NCBI GenBank assembly: GCA_963696625.1
Contig: CAVOKZ010000034.1
Span: 1 to 64,000, forward strand
Reading direction: 5' to 3'
DNA from: JAWVFN01 sp963696625
GTDB taxonomy: Bacteria > Actinomycetota > Thermoleophilia > Solirubrobacterales > 70-9
DNA: 64,000 bases
The first letter of the stretch is position 1, and each line of letters starts with the position of its first letter. The notes below the pieces were generated by a model. The model searched no databases. It was not told where the DNA came from and was given only the letters and a program-made list of their open reading frames with translations. Positions 51,732 through 61,088 of the stretch are shown here, in pieces. The position numbers and the translations under genes are program-made.

Positions 51732-51891
51732 ATGAGTAGTTCCCCGACCCCGCACGCCTGGACCCCGCGTGGCGCTTCGCATCTCTTCGTCCTCGGGCTT
51801 GCCTGTGCCCCCGGCACAGGCTGCGCCCTGCGTCCTCGATCTGCTCGGCCACGCGCGCCCCAGGCGCACGCTGCCGTGGAACTAATCATCT
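51730..51891 (+). repeat. Long hairpin repeat family, copy C
   Basis: The arms AGATGAGTAGTTCCCCG and GTGGAACTAATCATCT pair, and pairing continues inward through CACGCC and CGCGTGGC. The arm sequence is quite unlike copies A and B, yet still self-complementary. The core (GCATCTCTTCGTCCTCGG, GGCTGCGCCCTGCGTCCT) is nearly identical. The central stem is GCCTGTGCC/GGCACAGGC. The next 140 bp up to the VOC gene hold no convincing gene. Confidence 0.87.
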
Positions 51892-52033
51892 AGGCTCCGC
51901 GCCCCGTTACCGGTGCCTGCTTTCACGCGCGACTGCGAAAGCGAGCGGCCACCTTGCCGGACTTCTCCTCCTCGTCTCCGACTGGCTCACTGGGGGTCTT
52001 AAGCACGCTGAGCTCGCCCGGGGGCGCGGTCGC

Positions 52034-52441
52034 CTACTCGCCGGCCCGCGGGCGGTAGGTGCCGAACGCCCATAGGTTGCCCTCCGGGTCCCGGACCGTG
52101 AAGTCGCGCGAGCCGTAGTCGGTGTCGGTGATCTCAAGCGCGATCTCGCCGCCGGCCTCGCGGACGCGCTCATACAGAGAGTCGACCTCGTCCAGCGCGC
52201 AGTAGACGAGGCTGCCGCCGGCCGGCAGACTGCGAAACGGCTCCCGGCCCACGCCCGCCGAGGTCAGCATCAGGATCGCGCCGCGAAGCTCGATCTCGGC
52301 GTGGACCACGTTGCCGTCCTCGTCGCGATGGTCCTCGCGGCGCTCGCAGCCGAGCACCTCCTCGAGCCACCGTATCCCCGCGTCGGCGTCGCGGTACTGG
52401 AGCTCCGGATAGAAGGTGGGGGTCGAGATCTGCGTGCTCAT
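52034..52441 (-). CDS. VOC-superfamily (glyoxalase-like) protein
   Basis: The 135-residue protein has the paired beta-alpha-beta-beta-beta modules of the VOC fold: FYPELQYRDADAGIRWLEEV at the start, HAEIELRGAILMLTSAGVG (near 48), then DEVDSLYERVREAGGEIALE and YGSRDFTVRDPEGNLWAFGT at the end. The final E-x-G-N-xW-x-FGTY pattern resembles members annotated as glyoxalase/bleomycin-resistance-like. It follows an AraC-type gene on the same strand with a 35-bp gap; the pair is probably one operon. Substrate unknown. Confidence 0.8.
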   Translation of the reverse strand: MSTQISTPTFYPELQYRDADAGIRWLEEVLGCERREDHRDEDGNVVHAEIELRGAILMLTSAGVGREPFRSLPAGGSLVYCALDEVDSLYERVREAGGEIALEITDTDYGSRDFTVRDPEGNLWAFGTYRPRAGE

Positions 52442-52476
52442 CGGTCCTCCTTGGGTCGCGATTGACGCCCGTGAAC

Positions 52477-53436
52477 CTAGACGGGCGAGGGGATCTCGTC
52501 TTGGACGGATGGGAACGGCGGCGCGGTCTCGGGCCAGGCGCAGCCGTCTGCGATTCCGCCCTCGTCGGGGAGCAGCAGCGCCTCGAGCTCGGTCGGGGCG
52601 AGCCCGGAAAACTGGCGAAAGTCGCGGTTCAGGTGGGCCTGGTCGTAGTAGCCGCAGTCGAGCGCGATCTCGGTCAGGCCACGGCGCTTGCCGTTCGCTG
52701 CGTCGAGCCGGCGAGCCGGGGGGGAGGCGCCGAGCAGCCGAGCCGCGCGCCCGAAGCGAAGCAGGCGCGCCAGCGTCTTCGGCGCCAGGCCGACCTGCTC
52801 GCCGAAGCGCGAGCTCAGGTGCCTACGGCTGCAGCGAAGCTCCGACGCCAGCTCGCTCACTCCCAGGCGCCCGTCGGCCTCGAGCAGCCGCCGCCAGGCC
52901 CAAGCGACGTCGGGCGCAGGGTGCTGAGCCCGCGCGAAGCGCTGGAGAAACAGCCGGTCGAGGATCGAGAAGCGCGCCCGCCAGTCAGCCGCCTCGTGCA
53001 GGCGCTCGGGCAGGCGCGCCCCCGGTGCTCCGAGCACGTCCTCGAGTTCCACGACGCGGTTGGTGAGCTCGCGCATCGGCAGCCCGAGGAGCATGAACGC
53101 TCCCAGCGGGGTGAGGTCGATCTGGACGCCGCGCTGGCTGCCGAAGGAGTCGACGAGGGCGTAGGAATCCGAGAGCCCGGCGACGAACGCCCCCACGCGC
53201 CTGCGGCGCTCACCGAGATCCGGGAAGGAGACCTCGATCGGGTGGTCGAAGCCCACGATCAGGGCGGCCTGGGCGGTTGCGAGCTCGCGCCGGCGGCTGA
53301 AGGCGACGGTCTCCTCGTCGTAGCCGCAGTAGCAGCGCACGTGCGGCCGCAGGCGAGGATCGGCCTCGGCGACCACCATCTCCCAGCGCCCGAGCGGGGA
53401 GGAGTGGCGGATGGTGCAGGGTTGAGCGGTTCCCAT
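52477..53436 (-). CDS. AraC family transcriptional regulator
   Basis: The 319-residue protein has an N-terminal sensor domain (about 1-190; EVSFPDLGERRRRVGAFVAG) and a C-terminal AraC DNA-binding domain (about 195-290) with two helix-turn-helix motifs: VSELASELRCSRRHLSSRFG and LTEIALDCGYYDQAHLNRDF with RQFSGLAPTEL. The second motif carries the family signature. It is likely to regulate the VOC gene downstream. On its upstream side lies a field of REP-type palindromes. Confidence 0.85.
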   Translation of the reverse strand: MGTAQPCTIRHSSPLGRWEMVVAEADPRLRPHVRCYCGYDEETVAFSRRRELATAQAALIVGFDHPIEVSFPDLGERRRRVGAFVAGLSDSYALVDSFGSQRGVQIDLTPLGAFMLLGLPMRELTNRVVELEDVLGAPGARLPERLHEAADWRARFSILDRLFLQRFARAQHPAPDVAWAWRRLLEADGRLGVSELASELRCSRRHLSSRFGEQVGLAPKTLARLLRFGRAARLLGASPPARRLDAANGKRRGLTEIALDCGYYDQAHLNRDFRQFSGLAPTELEALLLPDEGGIADGCAWPETAPPFPSVQDEIPSPV

Positions 53437-53521
53437 GGGCGCAAGGTACCGCGACCATCAATCCGAATCTCGTCTGGCGATTGGGCTTGCGCCTTCCTCT
53501 TCGCGTTCTTGATGGCGCGGG

Positions 53522-53995
53522 TGACAAATGGGGTCAGGTGACAAATGGGGTGACAAATGGGGTCAGGTCTTGAATGCAACAGGCCGCGTGAATGTCGGAT
53601 GGCAGACCTGACCCTGGAGACACATGACCCCAGACCCTGCCAGACCCCGCTCGGGCTTCCGGTGCCACGCGGGAGCGGTTGTGACCGATCGCGGGCGGCC
53701 GCGACTCGTCGGCTTGGAGAGCGCCTGTTCCAACCTAACGGGGTCTGACCCCTTTAGAAAAGCCGCCACGCCTCGACCGGCTCCGCGGAACCGCCGACGA
53801 CACACTCACGACACAGAGTCTCAACCTCAACTGCCCGAACCCTCCAAAAGGGGTCAGACCCCTCGTATCTGTTTCGACACGAAGTCTCGACCTGCCTACT
53901 AAAGGGGTCTGACCCCGTCAATCCCGTCAATCCCAAAGGGGTCTGACCCCGTCAATCCCGTCAATCCCAAAGGGGTCTGACCCCGTCAATCCCGG
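53522..53995. repeat. Field of REP-type palindromes (GGGGTCTGACCCC family)
   Basis: This roughly 700-bp gene-free stretch (53437-54164) contains two ACAAATGGGGTCAGG-type boxes and a shorter ACAAATGGGGTG (53524-53573). Palindromic AAAGGGGTCTGACCCC/AAGGGGTCAGACCCCT boxes lie near 53736, 53849, 53902, 53936 and 53970. The last three form a tandem array with a 34-bp unit (53901-53995) carrying GTCAATCCC spacers. Such boxes occur in many bacteria with Y1/RAYT transposases, but none is encoded here. The remainder of the gap, 53996-54150, shows no feature. Confidence 0.8.
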
Positions 53996-54164
53996 AACGC
54001 AGCTCATTCGCAGTTGATTACGAACACTTGGAGATCTCGTTCGACAGGGTGAAAGTCACAGAGGCCACCTTGGCAACCGATTGATCGTGGGCGATTCCGC
54101 TCGCACGCATGGGACGCCCAACGTGCGATAGCGGCCGGTCCGTAGAGCGTGCGAGAATGTGCTC

Positions 54165-54416
54165 GTGACGAAGTCAGACCTGCACGAACTCGTCGACAAG
54201 CTCCCCGAGGGCGCGGTCGACGGTGCCGCGGTACTCCTCGAGGGGATCGCCAAGGGTCGGATCGACCCCGACCAGGCGTGGTTCTGGACGCGCGAATGGC
54301 AGGAGGGCGAGCAGGAGGCCGATGCCCAGCTCGCCGCCGGCGAGGGCACCGTGCACAAGAGCACCGAGGACTTCGTCGCGCACCTCAAGAAGAACGCTTC
54401 AGCCCCGTCCGAGTAG
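54165..54416 (+). CDS. Putative antitoxin of a RelE/ParE-type pair
   Basis: The 83-residue acidic protein (VTKSDLHELVDKLPEGAVDG, then DQAWFWTREWQEGEQEADAQ, ending VHKSTEDFVAHLKKN) matches small antitoxins with a DQxWFWTxEWQ motif that pair with RelE-like toxins. GTG 54165 lies 6 nt after GAGAAT; GTG 54159 is an alternative. The toxin gene starts 4 nt after its stop. It lies beside a REP field and an IS, as expected for a mobile module. Confidence 0.75.
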   Translation: MTKSDLHELVDKLPEGAVDGAAVLLEGIAKGRIDPDQAWFWTREWQEGEQEADAQLAAGEGTVHKSTEDFVAHLKKNASAPSE

Positions 54417-54419
54417 CCG

Positions 54420-54710
54420 GTGCCCACCCATCGGGAGCTGCCCCGCTTCCTCCGAGACTGGCGAGGGCTGCAAGCCGATCAGCGCGTGGCGTTCCTCACG
54501 GCGCTCGAGCTGTTCGTAGCCGGCCTGACGGTCGGGCGCTTCGAGCCACGCCTGCGAATCAAACGAGTGCAGGGACACCCGGGTGTGTGGGAAATGACCT
54601 GGGCGCCCGACGGTCGGGCTACGTTCCAATACGGAGAAGAGATCCGGCCGGGCGACCGGCACATCGTCTGGCGGCGGATCGGCACGCATGCGATCTTCCG
54701 CGCGCCTTGA
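54420..54710 (+). CDS. RelE/ParE superfamily toxin
   Basis: The 96-residue protein starts at GTG and shows the RelE fold order: helices LPRFLRDWRGLQADQRVAFL, then strands RIKRVQGHPGVWEMTWAPDG, RATFQYGEEI and HIVWRRIGTHAIFR. Such toxins cleave ribosome-bound mRNA or inhibit gyrase. Active-site residues cannot be fixed by eye. The partner antitoxin is immediately upstream. Left intact by the IS, which inserted 118 bp downstream. Confidence 0.78.
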   Translation: MPTHRELPRFLRDWRGLQADQRVAFLTALELFVAGLTVGRFEPRLRIKRVQGHPGVWEMTWAPDGRATFQYGEEIRPGDRHIVWRRIGTHAIFRAP

Positions 54711-54827
54711 CCGGGGCGCTCGGTGTGACTCCTCTGTGCGAGAAGCAGCAGCATCGCAGAGCGCGCCGCTCACGATCCAGCGCAGTACTCGAAATCACCC
54801 TCCAGAGGGAAGGTGGGGCGGGTTAGA

Positions 54828-55871
54828 TGTAGTTCCTAACCACATTGTTCATCCGGGCCTCCTTGGAGGCTGGGGGTGTCATGCCACCCAGATCCAAGGA
54901 GGAACACCGGATGAAGATTCACGCTAACGCCAAGCTCGGCCCGAAGGGCAGGGCGATCATGGTCAAGCGCGTCGTCGAGGAGGGCTGGTCGCTCACCGCG
55001 GCGGCCGAGGCCGCCGGGGTGAGCGAGCGAACCGCCGGCAAGTGGGTCGCCCGCTACCGCTCAGAGGGCGAGGCAGGTCTATACGACCGCAGCTGCGAGC
55101 CCCACTCGGTTCCCCACGCCACCCCGGAGGACCGGGTCGAGGCGATCGCGGCCCTGCGGCGGGTGCGCCTCACCGGGGCCGAGATCGCGATGGCGCTCGG
55201 CATGGCGATTTCGACCGTCTCGGCGGTCCTAGGTCGCATCGGGCTCGGCAAGCTCGGCGCCCTGGAGCCGCTCGAGCCCCCCAACCGCTATGAGCGGGCC
55301 CGCGCCGGTGAGCTGCTTCACATCGACGTCAAGAAGCTGGGGCGGATCGGCCACCGAGGCGCCGGGCACCGCGTCACGGGCAACCGCGGCAAAGGGCAGC
55401 GCTCACGCGGAGCCGGCTGGGAGTACGTGCACGTCTGCGTCGACGACGCCACCCGTCTCGCCTACGTCGAGGTGCTGGCCAACGAGAAGGCAACCACCGC
55501 GATCGGCTTCCTGAGGCGAGCGGTCGCCTTCTATCGCTCGCACGGGATCGAGGTGACGGGCCTGATGACCGACAACGGCTCCGCCTACCGCTCCACCACC
55601 CACGCGATCGCCTGCCGGGCGTTGAAGATCAAGCACATCCGCACCCGCCCCTACCGGCCGCGCACCAACGGCAAGGCCGAGCGCTTCATCCGCACGATGC
55701 TCGGCGGCTGGGCCTACGGGGCGATCTACCGGGACTCGGCGGAGCGAACCGCGGCTCTATCCGGCTGGCTCAGCTTCTATAACTGGCGCAGACCACACGG
55801 CTCCCTCGCCAAGAGGCCGCCCGGAGCTCGGCTCGCCGAGCTAAAGGCGAACAATGTGGCTGGTTCTTACA
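54828..55871 (+). mobile_element. Complete IS481-like insertion sequence
   Basis: The 1,044-bp element has ends TGTA...CCACATTGTTC (54828-54851) and its inverted partner GAACAATGTGG...TACA (55849-55871). It is flanked by a 6-bp direct repeat, GTTAGA (54822-54827 and 55872-55877), the target duplication. The single transposase gene has all three DDE residues. It landed at the 3' end of the coiled-coil gene on the opposite strand without breaking that frame. Confidence 0.88.
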
Positions 55872-55876
55872 GTTAG
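54911..55876 (+). CDS. IS481-like DDE transposase
   Basis: The 321-residue protein has an N-terminal helix-turn-helix (TAAAEAAGVSERTAGKWVAR), a second helical part (RRVRLTGAEIAMALGMAIST), and a retroviral-integrase core with catalytic residues in LLHIDVKKLG, LMTDNGSAYRS and GKAERFIRT (the DDE triad), ending WLSFYNWRRPHGSLAKRPPG. AAGGAGG lies 9 nt before ATG 54911. The stop codon TAG (55874-55876) lies outside the IS, in the target duplication, so the element relies on the insertion site to end translation. Appears intact and possibly active. Confidence 0.9.
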   Translation: MKIHANAKLGPKGRAIMVKRVVEEGWSLTAAAEAAGVSERTAGKWVARYRSEGEAGLYDRSCEPHSVPHATPEDRVEAIAALRRVRLTGAEIAMALGMAISTVSAVLGRIGLGKLGALEPLEPPNRYERARAGELLHIDVKKLGRIGHRGAGHRVTGNRGKGQRSRGAGWEYVHVCVDDATRLAYVEVLANEKATTAIGFLRRAVAFYRSHGIEVTGLMTDNGSAYRSTTHAIACRALKIKHIRTRPYRPRTNGKAERFIRTMLGGWAYGAIYRDSAERTAALSGWLSFYNWRRPHGSLAKRPPGARLAELKANNVAGSYS

Positions 55877-56145
55877 ACCTGGGTCGCCGCAATGCCCGCC
55901 GCGGCGACGAGGATCGACGCGATCATCCCGCCGCCGACCTGGATCAGGGTTCGCTGGAGCGCGTCGAAGCGCTGGTCCATGCGGTCAAACCGTGCGTCCA
56001 TGCGGTCAAACCGCTGGTCGACGGCATCAAACCGCTGGTCGACGGCATCAAACCGCTGGTCGACGGTGTCAAACCGCTGGTCGACCCTGAGCGCGAACTC
56101 GTCGAGACGCTCGTCACTCCACACTGCTCGTGCATGCTCGGGCAT
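55873..56145 (-). CDS. Small coiled-coil membrane-tethered protein with VDQRFD heptads
   Basis: The 90-residue protein starts MPEHARAVWSDERLDEFALR and continues with six or more (V/M)DxRFDx heptads, encoded by a near-perfect 21-bp DNA repeat (about 55970-56080). One C-terminal helix (LIQVGGGMIASILVAAAGIA) and TQV close it. Similar short proteins with RFD heptads and a C-terminal helix are common in actinobacteria, function unknown. TATCCT lies exactly 6 nt before the ATG on the minus strand. The IS481-like element inserted at its stop codon; the stop TAA is part of the duplicated target. Confidence 0.72.
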   Translation of the reverse strand: MPEHARAVWSDERLDEFALRVDQRFDTVDQRFDAVDQRFDAVDQRFDRMDARFDRMDQRFDALQRTLIQVGGGMIASILVAAAGIAATQV

Positions 56146-56151
56146 GTCACC

Positions 56152-56157
56152 AGGATA
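56152..56157 (-). promoter_or_regulatory. -10 box TATCCT of a probable leaderless promoter
   Basis: On the minus strand it lies 6 nt before the ATG at 56145. Confidence 0.55.
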
Positions 56158-56189
56158 GAGCCGCCCCGTACCCTTATTCGCCCCCGCCA

Positions 56190-57983
<1,794 letters not shown>

Positions 57984-58044
57984 GCTGAGCGACGCCCAGC
58001 GCAACAGCGCGCCGGCTCACGGATTGGCTTGAGGCCTGGAACCT

Positions 58045-58079
58045 AAAGGGGTCAACCTGAAGGGGCCTGACCCCTTTGG
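58045..58079. repeat. Single REP-type palindrome between lepA and the MaoC pair
   Basis: AAAGGGGTCAACCTG is followed by AAGGGGCCTGACCCCTTT, related to the boxes in 53522-53995. Confidence 0.7.
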
Positions 58080-58107
58080 AAACGCGCCGGTTAGAATCGC
58101 CGCCGCG

Positions 58108-58548
58108 ATGCCCGTCGAGACCAAAGCCGTCGGCAAGGAATGGGAGCCCGCGGCCTTCGAGGTCGAGGGCGGGCGCATCACCCAGTACGCCGACGCGATC
58201 GGCGCCGAGAACGACATCCACCGCGATGCCGAGGCGGCAAAGGCGGCCGGGTTCCGCGAGATCGTCGCGCCGCCGATGTTCGCGGTCGTCTACAGCGCCC
58301 CGGCGATCGGGCCCGCGCTCCTCGACCCCGAGGTCGCGATCAACTTCCCGGCGATGGTCCACGGCGGCCAGGAGTTCGCCTGGGGCGAACCGGTCTGCGC
58401 CGGCGACACGATCACGACGACCGCCAAGTGCAACGAGATCTACGAGAAGGACGGCAAGGGCTTCTACGTGTTCGAGACCGTCTCCACCAACCAGGACGGC
58501 GACGAGGTCGTGCGCGGCACCTGGACCAACATCGTGAGAGGTGTCTGA
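58108..58548 (+). CDS. MaoC-like hydratase subunit, FAS1-type N-terminal form (HadA-like)
   Basis: The 146-residue hot-dog-fold protein fits the N-terminal MaoC dehydratase family: FEVEGGRITQYADAIGAEND, the IVAPPMFAVVYSAPAI stretch and FPAMVHGGQEFAWGEPVCAG, ending VVRGTWTNIVRG. It lacks the full hydratase catalytic D-x4-H and in mycobacterial-type HadAB acts as the substrate-binding subunit. It is followed after a TGA directly by the catalytic-type partner. Probably type II fatty-acid synthesis or acyl-CoA metabolism. TAGAAT lies 10 nt upstream of the ATG. Confidence 0.82.
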   Translation: MPVETKAVGKEWEPAAFEVEGGRITQYADAIGAENDIHRDAEAAKAAGFREIVAPPMFAVVYSAPAIGPALLDPEVAINFPAMVHGGQEFAWGEPVCAGDTITTTAKCNEIYEKDGKGFYVFETVSTNQDGDEVVRGTWTNIVRGV

Positions 58549-58944
58549 ATGGCCGACCTGAAACAGGGCGACGCGATCCCCGGGCTCCACGTCACGCCCG
58601 ACGCCGGGCTGACCAAGCGCTACGCCGAGGCCTCGGGCGACGCGAACCCGATCCACACCGACCCGGAATTCGCCAAGTCCGCGGGCCTGCCCGGATGCAT
58701 CCTCCACGGCCTCTGGACGATGGCCCAGGTCGCGCGCGCCAACTCCGCGATCGCCGACGGCGACCCGCGGGCGCTGAAGCGGCTCTCGGTCCAGTTCCGC
58801 GGCATGGGCTTCCCCGAGCAGGAAGTCGTGGTCACCGGCACCGTCAAGGAAGCCGGCGACGGCAAGCTCGTGATCGACACGGTCGCCGAGCAGAACGGCA
58901 ACCAGATCATCCGCAACGCCGAGGCCGAGCTCGAGCTGCCCTGA
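58549..58944 (+). CDS. MaoC-like hydratase, catalytic subunit (HadB-like)
   Basis: The 131-residue hot-dog protein carries the hydratase motif YAEASGDANPIHTDPEFAKS (D and H catalytic pair, near residue 32) and GCILHGLWTMAQVARANSAI. It starts with ATG immediately after the previous stop. With the HadA-like partner it forms a heterodimeric (3R)-hydroxyacyl dehydratase. Confidence 0.85.
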   Translation: MADLKQGDAIPGLHVTPDAGLTKRYAEASGDANPIHTDPEFAKSAGLPGCILHGLWTMAQVARANSAIADGDPRALKRLSVQFRGMGFPEQEVVVTGTVKEAGDGKLVIDTVAEQNGNQIIRNAEAELELP

Positions 58945-58972
58945 CCGCGTCGGGCCGGACCGTCGCCGCACC

Positions 58973-58978
58973 TAAAAT
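58973..58978 (+). promoter_or_regulatory. -10 box TAAAAT of a probable leaderless promoter
   Basis: It lies 7 nt before the hrcA GTG at 58986. No CIRCE-type inverted repeat (GAGTGCTAA arms) is visible near it. Confidence 0.55.
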
Positions 58979-58985
58979 TCCAGGT

Positions 58986-60016
58986 GTGCTGAGCGAACGC
59001 AGACAGCAGGTCCTCGCGGCCGTGGTCGAGGCCCACCTCGAATCGGGGCGGCCGGTCGGCTCGCGCGCGATCGCCGGGCATCCGCAGATCGAGTGGAGCT
59101 CGTCGACGGTGCGCGCCGAGCTCGCGGCGCTCGAGAGCGACGGGTATCTCACCCATCCGCACACCTCGGCCGGGCGCCAGCCGACCGACAGCGGCTACCG
59201 CTTCTACTTCGACGCCCTGCTCGCCATGCGGCCGGCCGCGGCCGACGCCGCCGGCGCGCTCGAGCTTCTCGCGGATGCGAAACGAGGTCGAGGACGCGAT
59301 CCGCGAGACGACCGCCGAGCTCTCGCGGATCAACGACCTGCTCGCCGTGGTCACCGCGCCGCCGATCGAGTCTGCGCGCATCCACCGGGTCGAGGTCCTG
59401 CTGCCTCAGCCGCGGGTCGTGACCGTCGTCGTGATCGCCTCCAACGGCGAGGTCTCGAAGCGGACGATGACCTTCTCGAAGCCGGTCGACACCGGCCTCG
59501 CCGCCTGGGCCTCGAGCTATCTCAACGAGCGGCTCGCCGGCCTCGCCGTCGGCGGGCGGATGATCGCCGACCGGCTCGCCGACCCGGAGCCTCTCGCCGG
59601 CCGAGGCCCGGTTCATCGCCGAGCTCTCGCCGGCCCTGCGCGACCCCGACGAGGCGGCCGACCACGTCCTCTACCTCGACGGCGCGGCGCGGCTGCTCTC
59701 CGAGGACCACGCTCAGGAGATCCCCCGCGCCGAGCAGCTGCTCGAGGCGCTCGAGCGCCGCGTAACCCTGCTCGGCGTGCTGCGCTCGGCGCTCGACTCG
59801 CGCTCGGTCTTCGGCTGGATCGGCGAGGAGAACCCGCGGCCGGAGCTGCGCGGCGTCAGCGTCATCGGCGCCAACTACGGGCTCGCCCACCGCAATCTCG
59901 GCTCGGTCGGCGTCATGGGGCCGCTGCGGATGGACTACGCGACCGCGATCTCCTCGGTGCACTCCGCAGCCGGCGAGCTCTCGCGGTTCTTCGAGACGGT
60001 CTACGACGAGGGCTGA
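58986..60016 (+). CDS. hrcA: Heat-inducible repressor HrcA, with two apparent single-base insertions
   Basis: Three frames in succession encode a normal HrcA: a winged helix (VLSERRQQVLAAVVEAHLES, PVGSRAIAG, SSSTVRAELAALES, YLTHPHTSAGRQPTDSGYRF), the GAF-like middle (ETTAELSRINDLLAVVTAPP, ASNGEVSKRTM) and the end (GWIGEENPRPELRGVSVIGA, SVGVMGPLRMDYATAISSVH). The shifts lie at GAGCTTC (59262-59268) and GAGCCTC (59587-59593). Reading GAGCTC at both restores one frame. HrcA represses heat-shock operons through CIRCE. It precedes dnaJ as usual. Confidence 0.88.
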
Positions 60017-60020
60017 GAAC

Positions 60021-61088
60021 TTGGCGACCGCTGTGCCGCGCGACTACTACGAGGTGCTGGGCGTCGAACGGGGCGCATCCGAGGCTGAGATCAAGAAGGC
60101 GTTCCGTGCCAAGGCCCGCGAGCTGCATCCCGACGTCAACACCACCGACCACGACGCCGAGGAGCGCTTCAAGGAGTGCGCCGAGGCCTACGAGGTCCTC
60201 TCCGACCCCGAGCGGCGCCAGACCTATGACCGCTTCGGCCACGAGGGGCTGCGCTCGGGTGGCTGGGCTCCCCACGCGGCGGCCGGCGACTTCCAGGACA
60301 TCTTCCAGGCCTTCTTCGGACAGGGCGGGGGCGACATCTTCGGCTTCGGCCGCCAGGGCCCGGCCGGCGGGGCGGACATCGGCACCTCGGTCGAGATCTC
60401 CCTCTCCGAGGTCCTCCACGGCGCCGAGCGCGAGGTCAGCTTCGACGCGGTCAAGGTCTGCGATCACTGCCGCGGAAACGGGGCGGAGCCGGGGACCCCG
60501 ATCACGACCTGCGAGAACTGCGGCGGCAGCGGCCAGCTGCGCCAGGTGAGCCAGAGCATCCTCGGCCAAGTCGTGCGCGGCGTTCCCTGTGACGTCTGCA
60601 ACGGCCAGGGCAAGTTCGCCGAGACTCCGTGTGAGGAGTGCGAGGGCCTTGGCCGGGTCGCGGGCAAGCGCACCTATGAGGTCAAGGTCCCGGCCGGAAT
60701 CGAGGACGGCCAGCGCATCCGCATCGGCGGTGCGGGTCACGCCGGCGAGCCCGGGGCCCAGGCCGGCGACCTCTACGTCGAGGTCCGGGTCGAGCCCGAC
60801 GATCGCTTCGAGCGCCAGGGCACCAACCTGATCACCGCCGTCGAGGTGCCCGCCACCGCGGCGATGCTCGGCGACGAGGTCGAGGTGCCGACGCTCGAGG
60901 GGCCGAAGACGGTCAAGGTCCCGGCCGGGACCCAGCCCGGCGACTCGGTGCGTCTCAAGGGCGACGGCCTGCCGGCGATCGGGAGCCGCGGCCGCGGCGA
61001 CCAGCACGTCGTCTTCCAGGTCGTCATCCCGAAGAAGCTCAGCCGCAAGCAGCGCGACGCCGCCCGGCAGCTCCACGATCAGCTGTGA
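60021..61088 (+). CDS. dnaJ: Chaperone DnaJ
   Basis: The 355-residue protein has a J domain (RDYYEVLGVERGASEAEIKK, HPD in ELHPDVN), a G/F-rich stretch (FFGQGGGDIFGFG) and four zinc-binding CxxCxGxG repeats (CDHCRGNG, CENCGGSG, CDVCNGQG, CEECEGLG, residues about 150-215). The C-terminal substrate domain follows, with VKVPAGTQPGDSVRLKGDGL. TTG 60021 is the apparent start; GTG 60033 is closer to the J domain and possible. It stimulates DnaK. Its stop overlaps prmA. Confidence 0.93.
   Translation: MATAVPRDYYEVLGVERGASEAEIKKAFRAKARELHPDVNTTDHDAEERFKECAEAYEVLSDPERRQTYDRFGHEGLRSGGWAPHAAAGDFQDIFQAFFGQGGGDIFGFGRQGPAGGADIGTSVEISLSEVLHGAEREVSFDAVKVCDHCRGNGAEPGTPITTCENCGGSGQLRQVSQSILGQVVRGVPCDVCNGQGKFAETPCEECEGLGRVAGKRTYEVKVPAGIEDGQRIRIGGAGHAGEPGAQAGDLYVEVRVEPDDRFERQGTNLITAVEVPATAAMLGDEVEVPTLEGPKTVKVPAGTQPGDSVRLKGDGLPAIGSRGRGDQHVVFQVVIPKKLSRKQRDAARQLHDQL

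Noticed and set aside
51896..52067. A possible small plus-strand protein (hydrophobic stretch GHLAGLLLLVSDWLTGG) after hairpin copy C
   Set aside because: No usable start codon or ribosome-binding site, and it would run antisense into the VOC gene. Not enough support to call.
53522..53995. The tandem 34-bp repeats as a CRISPR array
   Set aside because: The unit is itself a palindrome plus an internally repeated GTCAATCCC. There are no unique spacers of constant length, fewer than three full units, and no cas genes.
55970..56080. The 21-bp tandem repeats as a regulatory or CRISPR-like array
   Set aside because: They encode VDQRFD coiled-coil heptads in an open frame with a promoter; the periodicity is explained by protein structure.
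58900..58990. A CIRCE operator in front of hrcA or the groES-like gene
   Set aside because: I searched by eye for GAGTGCTAA-type arms near 58950-58990 and 62374-62411 and found none.
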